From the NCBI GenBank assembly GCA_002437415.1, contig DJPL01000004.1, forward strand, positions 100,480-119,910: a DNA stretch of 19,431 bases, in the 5' to 3' direction. Position numbers and translations under genes: made by a program. Of the stretch, positions 14,184 through 19,431 are shown piece after piece (the stretch's first letter is position 1; each line of letters begins with the position of its first letter). Below the pieces are notes generated by a model. The model had not been told where the DNA came from and did no database searches. It worked only from the letters and a program-made list of their open reading frames with translations. The stretch is from Ruminococcaceae bacterium UBA6413. Lineage in GTDB: Bacteria > Bacillota > Clostridia > Oscillospirales > Ruminococcaceae.

Positions 14184-15389
14184 TTACTTGGAAAGGAGCT
14201 TCTTTACTCTCTGCATAGCCTCAACCGTGTTTTCATGAGTGCCGAATGCAGTAAGTCTGAACCAACCGTCGCCGTTCTTGCCGAAGCCTGCGCCGGGAGT
14301 ACCGACAACCTCAGCATCGTTCAGGAGCTTGTCAAAGAATGTCCAGCTGTCCATTCCGTCGGGGCACTTGAACCAGATGTAAGGGCTGTTCTTGCCGCCT
14401 GTGTACTTGACACCAAGCTCGTCAAACGTTTCGCTCATGACCTTTGCGTTCTGCATATAGTAAGCTATGGTAGCTCTTGTCTGCTTGTAGCCCTCTTCTG
14501 TGAATACAGCCTCTGCGGCGCGCTGAACGGGGTAAGAAACACCGTTGAACTTACTGCCCTGTCTTCTGCACCATAACTGCATAAAGCTTATCTCCTCGCC
14601 TGTGGGAGTTTCAAGCATAAGCTCTTCGGGGATAACGGTGTAGCCGCATCTTGTACCTGTAAAGCCTGCTGTCTTTGAAAGCGAGCAGATCTCGATAGCG
14701 CATTTTCTTGCGTCTTCTATCTGGAAAATCGAGCGGGGGAGTGTTTCATCGGAGATGAAAGCTTCATAAGCCGCATCGAAGATAATTACGGATTTGTTCT
14801 TTATAGCATAGTCTACCCATACCTTGAGCTGTTCTTTTGTATAAACCGAGCCTGTGGGGTTGTTGGGTGAGCAAAGATAGATAAGACCTGGTTTCATTGA
14901 CTCATCGGGCATAGCGGCAAAGCCGTTTTCTTCCGTGGAGTTTACATAGTGAACTTCTCTTCCGCCCATTACGTTTGAATCAACATATACGGGGTATGCG
15001 GGATCTGTAACGATTACGTCCTCGTTTTCGCTGAAGATATCGCCGATGTTGCCGCAGTCGCTCTTTGCGCCGTCGCTTATCAGCACTTCTTCAGGTGAAA
15101 CTGTCACGCCGAAGCTCTTGTAGTAGCCTGCTACCGCTTCACGCAGGAAGTCGTAGCCCTTGCCGCTGTCCTCATAACCTCTGAATGTTTCCTTTACGCC
15201 CATCTCGTCTGCGGCTTTCTTCATAGCCTCAACTACAACGGGGGCTAAAGGCTGTGTAACGTCGCCTATACCCATCTTGATAATCTTGTTATCGGGGTGA
15301 GAAGCTGTATATTCTCTTACTCTCTTGCCTATTTCAATAAAAAGATAGCTTTTCTTAAGATTTAAAAAGCCCGGATTCATCTTTGCCAT
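14184..15389 (-). CDS. dapL: LL-diaminopimelate aminotransferase
   Basis: This 401-residue PLP-dependent cytosolic enzyme makes LL-diaminopimelate from tetrahydrodipicolinate with glutamate as amino donor, a one-step route to lysine and peptidoglycan precursors. The family start (MNPGFLNLKKSYLFIEIGKRV) and MGIGDVTQPL (39-48) are typical of DapL. The class I/II aminotransferase residues are present: SPNNPTG 174-180, PLP-contacting Asp205 (FDAAYEAF), Schiff-base Lys239 (SLSKTAGFTGTRCGY) and a C-terminal Arg (GWFRLTAFG). The length is normal. GAAAGGAA precedes the ATG. It leads an operon that certainly includes the DUF218 gene (abutting stop and start) and perhaps the CheY/CheX pair. The promoter just upstream is near perfect. 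Confidence 0.95.
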   Translation of the reverse strand: MAKMNPGFLNLKKSYLFIEIGKRVREYTASHPDNKIIKMGIGDVTQPLAPVVVEAMKKAADEMGVKETFRGYEDSGKGYDFLREAVAGYYKSFGVTVSPEEVLISDGAKSDCGNIGDIFSENEDVIVTDPAYPVYVDSNVMGGREVHYVNSTEENGFAAMPDESMKPGLIYLCSPNNPTGSVYTKEQLKVWVDYAIKNKSVIIFDAAYEAFISDETLPRSIFQIEDARKCAIEICSLSKTAGFTGTRCGYTVIPEELMLETPTGEEISFMQLWCRRQGSKFNGVSYPVQRAAEAVFTEEGYKQTRATIAYYMQNAKVMSETFDELGVKYTGGKNSPYIWFKCPDGMDSWTFFDKLLNDAEVVGTPGAGFGKNGDGWFRLTAFGTHENTVEAMQRVKKLLSK

Positions 15390-15456
15390 TTTTTTCTGAG
15401 TTCCTTTCTTTCTGTTATCACCGTGTCATGATATCGACACAGATATACACAATACC

Positions 15457-15485
15457 ATTATATCCGCTACAGCGTCAAAAGTCAA
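15457..15485 (-). promoter_or_regulatory. Promoter of the dapL operon
   Basis: On the minus strand TTGACT (15485-15480) and TATAAT (15462-15457) are 17 bases apart. The transcript would start about 60 bases before the dapL ATG. Confidence 0.85.
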
Positions 15486-15602
15486 GGAATAACGGCACTT
15501 AAAACTAGCCAAATAATAAGGGCGTTTTACGGTAATTTTACTCAAAAAGCAGGAAATGCGGGCAGAAAGTACACTTATTTAAGATAATTTCGGGAATATG
15601 TC

Positions 15603-15631
15603 TTGAAATCCGTGGGGAAATAGTGTATAAT
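15603..15631 (+). promoter_or_regulatory. Promoter of the activase fusion gene
   Basis: TTGAAA (15603-15608) and TATAAT (15626-15631) are 17 bases apart. The ATG follows at 15743 after a roughly 105-base leader. Confidence 0.8.
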
Positions 15632-15742
15632 TTTGAATGTGTAGCGCTCCCGAAAAGTTAATATTGCGTTAAACGGAGCACGTTAAAATTTCAGCATAAA
15701 AACGGCGCAAAGCCGTATAAATACCCGGAAGGAAAAGAAAAG

Positions 15743-18700
15743 ATGTTACATATAGGACTTGACGTAGGTTCAACGACCGTTAAAATTGCGGTACTGGACG
15801 ATGAGAATAATGCCGTATACAAGAATTACCAAAGACATTATTCTGATATAAAAAAGACGATCGCCGAGGTGCTCGGAGGCTGTCTTGAAACACTGAAGGA
15901 CGAAAAGGTCACCGTTGCGGTAACGGGCTCGGGCGGTATCTCGGTATCGCACTGGCTCGGCATACCGTTCGTGCAGGAGGTCTCCGCAGGAACAACGGCA
16001 ATACAGACCTTTATCCCTCAGACAGACGTAGCTATTGAGCTTGGCGGCGAGGACGCAAAGATCACATATCTTACAGGCGGCATCGAACAGCGTATGAACG
16101 GCTCATGTGCAGGCGGTACTGGCGCGTTCATTGACCAGATGGCTTCGCTTCTCAACACCGATATCACAGGTATCAACGAGCTTGCAAAGGACTACACGAC
16201 TATATATCCTATTGCGTCACGCTGCGGCGTTTTCGCAAAGTCTGATATCCAGCCTCTTTTAAATGACGGCGCAAAGAAGAGCGACGTTGCCGCATCAATA
16301 TTCCAGTCTGTCGTAAATCAGACGATAAGCGGACTTGCCTGCGGTAAGCCGATAAGAGGACACGTTGCTTTCCTCGGCGGACCTCTTCACTACCTTTCCG
16401 AGCTCAGAAAGCGTTTTATCGAAACCTTACAGCTTGATGATGAGCATATCGTATTCCCGCCCGATGCAAACCTCTTTGTTGCTATGGGTGCATCACTAGC
16501 GGAAAACCGCGAGGAGCTCTCGGTGGACAAGCTGAAAGAGGACTTAAAGGCACTTGCAACAGTAGAAGTACACGAGGTCGAAAGACTGGCTCCCTTATTC
16601 AAGGACGAGCAGGAGCTTAAGGAATTCTATGACAGACACGCCAAGGCAGTTATTCCCGTAAAGGAGCTGTCGGAGGCTGAAGGACCTTGCTATCTCGGTA
16701 TAGATGCAGGCTCTACAACAACAAAGGCAACCCTTATCGATAAAGACGGCGTTATACTCTATTCGCATTACGGAAACAATATGGGCGACCCGCTGAAATC
16801 CGTAATAGAGATAGTAAAGGACGTATATTCAAAAATGCCCGAAAAGGCATATATAGCAAAGTCGACCGCTACCGGCTACGGTGAGCACCTTATCAAGGCG
16901 GCACTGGGTGTTGATTTCGGCGAGATCGAAACGATGGCGCACTACAAAGCCGCAGAGAAGATACTCCCCGGCGTTGAATTTATCCTTGACATAGGCGGTC
17001 AGGATATGAAATGTATGCGTGTAAAGAACGGCGAGATCGAGAGTATATTGCTTAACGAAGCCTGTTCATCGGGTTGCGGCTCGTTCATACAGAACTTTGC
17101 AAATGCACTCGGTATGCAGCCTGAGGAATTTGCGCAGATAGGACTTTCTGCAAAGAGCCCTGTTGATCTCGGTTCGCGTTGTACGGTATTTATGAACAGC
17201 CGTGTAAAACAGGCGCAGAAAGAAGGCGCAAGCGTTGCGGATATTTCAGCCGGTCTTTCCTATTCTGTAGTAAAGAACGCTCTGTTCAAGGTTATCAAGA
17301 TACGCGACCCCAAGCAGATGGGTGAAAAGATAATAGTGCAGGGCGGTACGTTCCTCAATAACTCGGTACTGCGCGCATTCGAGCTTACCTGCGGGCGTGA
17401 GGTTGTACGTCCCGACAAGGCGGGACTTATGGGTGCATACGGAAGTGCGCTTGTCGCTCTGTCGCGTGACGACGGCAAGGGCAGTACGTTAGCACCGCTT
17501 GAAAAGCTTGAAAACTTCACCATACAGAAGACCACCGCACGTTGCGGCAGATGCTCAAATAACTGCCTGCTTACTATCAGTAAGTTTGCGGACGGCACAA
17601 GATACATAACAAACAACCGTTGCGAGCGCGGCGCAGGACTCGGTAAAAAGAGCAAGGAGCTTTTACCGAACCTGTTTGATTACAAGTACAATAGATTGTT
17701 CGACTATGAGCCGCTTGACCCCGAAACAGCACCGAGAGGTGTTGTCGGAATCCCGCGTGTACTCGGACTTTACGAGAACTATCCGTTCTGGTTCACGCTG
17801 TTTACAAAGCTTGGCTACAGCGTAAAGCTGTCACCTAAATCAAGCCGTGAGATATACGACAGAGGTATCGAAACAATGCCATCTGAGTCGGTATGTTATC
17901 CCGCAAAGCTCTCTCACGGACATATAATGTCACTGCTTGACGAGGGCGTGAAGTTCATATTCTACCCTGCACTGCCGTATGAAATGGATAACGGCGGCGG
18001 TGGAGATAACCACTATAACTGCCCCGTTGTTGCGACCTACAGCGAGGTTATCAAGAACTCTGTACCCGAACTGCGCGCAGATGATGTAACGTTTATGAAC
18101 CCGTTTTTACCTATATATGACGAGGACAGAATGCTCGAACGTCTTATAGAGGAGTTTATGCCGCTCGGCATAGGCGGTGCGGAAATAGGCGTTGCGCTCA
18201 AAGCCGCTTACGAAGAGGACAGACGCTTCAAGGACGATATCCGTTCAAAGGGTGAAGAAGTGCTCAAGATGCTTAAAGATAAGGGCAAGAAGGGTATAGT
18301 TCTTGCAGGCAGACCCTATCATGTAGACCCTGAAATAAACCATGGTATACCTGAGATGATAAACGGTTACGGCTTTGCGGTGCTTACAGAGGACAGTGTA
18401 GCGCATCTGGGCACTGTAGTACGTCCTATCCGTGTTGTAGACCAGTGGATGTACCACACAAGACTGTATGCGGCGGCTACACTTGTAGGTCAGACACCCG
18501 AGCTTGAGCTTGTACAGCTCAACTCATTCGGTTGCGGTCTTGACGCTATCACAACAGATGAGGTACAGGAAATTCTCCAGGGCTACGGCAGAATGTACAC
18601 CGTACTTAAAATAGACGAGGTAAACAACCTCGGCGCGGCAAGAATAAGACTGCGTTCGCTGATCTCCGTTATGGAAGAGCGCGAAAGAAACGGCATAAAG

Positions 18701-19431
18701 CCCGTACCGAAGTACAAGGGCTATATCCGTCAGCCGCTGTTCACAAAGGAAATGAAGAAGGACTATACAATTATAGCTCCGCAGATGGCACCGTATCACT
18801 TTGAACTGCTTGAACAGGCGTTCCGCTATTCGGGATACAATGTTGAGATACAGAAGAACTATTCAAAGGAAGTAGTTGACGAGGGACTGAAGTACGTCAA
18901 CAATGACGCGTGCTATCCCGCTATCATCACTATAGGTCAGCTCCTTTACGCGTTAAATCACGGCAAGTACGACAAGGACAAGGTAGCTGTGCTGATCACT
19001 CAGACGGGCGGTGCGTGCCGTGCTACAAACTATGTCGGTATGCTGAAAAAGGCGCTCAAGGACGCAGGTCTTGACAACGTTCCGCTGATATCTCTGAACG
19101 TTGTCGGAATGGAGAAAAACCCCGGATTTTCACTTACGCTTCCGCTCGTTTACCGCGCGTTCATATCGGTAATTTACGGCGATCTTCTCAGCCGCTGTGT
19201 TTATCGTGTACGTCCTTACGAGGCCGAAAAGGGCGCTACCAACAAGCTGTACGAAAAGTGGAACGAAAAGCTGAAGGGCGAGATAAAGAGCCTGTCGCTT
19301 GCACGCTTCAACAAGAATGTAAAGGCTATCGTAGCCGACTTTGACGCTATCCCGACGCTTGACATTGAAAAGCCGAGAGTTGGTATTGTCGGCGAGATAC
19401 TCGTAAAATATCACCCCGCCGCAAACAACAA
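15743..19431 (+). CDS. Acyl-CoA dehydratase activase / HgdB-like fusion protein, 3' end beyond window
   Basis: The frame is open from the ATG at 15743 (GGAAGGAAAAG upstream) to the window end, at least 1229 residues. Two BcrAD/BadFG-type ATPase domains come first, starting GLDVGSTTVK (residue 5) and GIDAGSTTTK (319). Each keeps both cysteines of the activator [4Fe-4S] cluster: Cys122 (SCAGGTGAF) and Cys161 (SRCGVF), then Cys441 (EACSSGCGSF) and Cys480 (SRCTVF). A Cys group follows (601, 604, 608, 627). The rest resembles DUF2229 and HgdB-like dehydratase subunits, with CYPA motifs at Cys718 and Cys1057 and further Cys at 760, 931 and 1092. In known systems the activator uses ATP to push a low-potential electron into a dehydratase or reductase. 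Proteins of this build are common in anaerobes, but their substrate is not known to me. Confidence 0.9.
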   Translation, partial: MLHIGLDVGSTTVKIAVLDDENNAVYKNYQRHYSDIKKTIAEVLGGCLETLKDEKVTVAVTGSGGISVSHWLGIPFVQEVSAGTTAIQTFIPQTDVAIELGGEDAKITYLTGGIEQRMNGSCAGGTGAFIDQMASLLNTDITGINELAKDYTTIYPIASRCGVFAKSDIQPLLNDGAKKSDVAASIFQSVVNQTISGLACGKPIRGHVAFLGGPLHYLSELRKRFIETLQLDDEHIVFPPDANLFVAMGASLAENREELSVDKLKEDLKALATVEVHEVERLAPLFKDEQELKEFYDRHAKAVIPVKELSEAEGPCYLGIDAGSTTTKATLIDKDGVILYSHYGNNMGDPLKSVIEIVKDVYSKMPEKAYIAKSTATGYGEHLIKAALGVDFGEIETMAHYKAAEKILPGVEFILDIGGQDMKCMRVKNGEIESILLNEACSSGCGSFIQNFANALGMQPEEFAQIGLSAKSPVDLGSRCTVFMNSRVKQAQKEGASVADISAGLSYSVVKNALFKVIKIRDPKQMGEKIIVQGGTFLNNSVLRAFELTCGREVVRPDKAGLMGAYGSALVALSRDDGKGSTLAPLEKLENFTIQKTTARCGRCSNNCLLTISKFADGTRYITNNRCERGAGLGKKSKELLPNLFDYKYNRLFDYEPLDPETAPRGVVGIPRVLGLYENYPFWFTLFTKLGYSVKLSPKSSREIYDRGIETMPSESVCYPAKLSHGHIMSLLDEGVKFIFYPALPYEMDNGGGGDNHYNCPVVATYSEVIKNSVPELRADDVTFMNPFLPIYDEDRMLERLIEEFMPLGIGGAEIGVALKAAYEEDRRFKDDIRSKGEEVLKMLKDKGKKGIVLAGRPYHVDPEINHGIPEMINGYGFAVLTEDSVAHLGTVVRPIRVVDQWMYHTRLYAAATLVGQTPELELVQLNSFGCGLDAITTDEVQEILQGYGRMYTVLKIDEVNNLGAARIRLRSLISVMEERERNGIKPVPKYKGYIRQPLFTKEMKKDYTIIAPQMAPYHFELLEQAFRYSGYNVEIQKNYSKEVVDEGLKYVNNDACYPAIITIGQLLYALNHGKYDKDKVAVLITQTGGACRATNYVGMLKKALKDAGLDNVPLISLNVVGMEKNPGFSLTLPLVYRAFISVIYGDLLSRCVYRVRPYEAEKGATNKLYEKWNEKLKGEIKSLSLARFNKNVKAIVADFDAIPTLDIEKPRVGIVGEILVKYHPAANN

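Larger units (their letters stand above)
15390..15742. other. Divergent intergenic region between dapL and the activase fusion gene
   Basis: This 353-base gap carries the dapL promoter on the minus strand and a plus-strand promoter at 15603-15631. Between them (about 15490-15600) I see nothing beyond AT-rich sequence. The plus-strand leader of about 105 bases contains three GTTAA units (15657, 15668, 15682) and a small ACGGC/GCCGT hairpin at 15702-15716. No gene is supported. Confidence 0.6.

Noticed and set aside
14235..14576. 113-codon plus-strand frame opposite dapL
   Set aside because: It lies wholly within the well-supported dapL gene and has no independent support.

Overview
The window looks like a chromosomal segment of an anaerobic gut-type Clostridia, most likely Ruminococcus/Oscillospiraceae-like. 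This is inferred from gene content (pyruvate phosphate dikinase, LL-diaminopimelate aminotransferase, a large activase/dehydratase fusion of the 2-hydroxyacyl-CoA dehydratase kind, a TnpV-type transposon protein), from AGGAGG-type ribosome sites and from clear TTGACA/TATAAT promoters. No rRNA, tRNA or CRISPR array was seen.

Layout. Positions 1-260 (minus) hold the start of a TnpV-like transposon protein cut by the window edge. Positions 493-3126 (minus) hold ppdK, ending in a strong terminator. An AT-rich divergent intergenic region separates it from a plus-strand run: an amino-acid ABC permease and ATPase (3492-4973) and a family-4 glycosyltransferase resembling membrane-glycolipid enzymes (5057-6061), which has its own promoter and terminator. 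Next is an AT-rich island, 6100-8500, with a type II restriction-modification pair: a C5 methyltransferase carrying an N-terminal helix-turn-helix, and an Eco47II-family nuclease. A bidirectional terminator closes it.

From 8562 to 15389 everything is on the minus strand. In transcription order this is dapL, a DUF218 membrane protein, a CheY-like receiver and a CheX-like phosphatase. Then comes a Na/Pi-cotransporter/PhoU protein behind an 11-bp-phased Pho-box-like array. Last are dCMP deaminase and a membrane-anchored metallophosphoesterase, whose reading frame appears to begin at a non-canonical codon. From 15743 to the right edge (plus) lies one very long open frame that fuses two activase ATPase domains to two HgdB-like dehydratase-type segments.

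The most interesting items are these. (1) A two-gene CheY/CheX signalling module in which the phosphatase carries four exact-period 29-residue repeats resembling MshEN/GspE N-terminal motifs. (2) The giant fusion, where both ATPase halves keep the two Fe-S cysteines at the same 39-residue spacing, so one polypeptide could hold a pseudo-dimeric activator plus both halves of its partner. (3) The phased repeat array overlapping the phosphate transporter promoter. (4) The methyltransferase with a built-in DNA-binding domain. Everything here is read by eye; family assignments rest on remembered motifs, not on searches.
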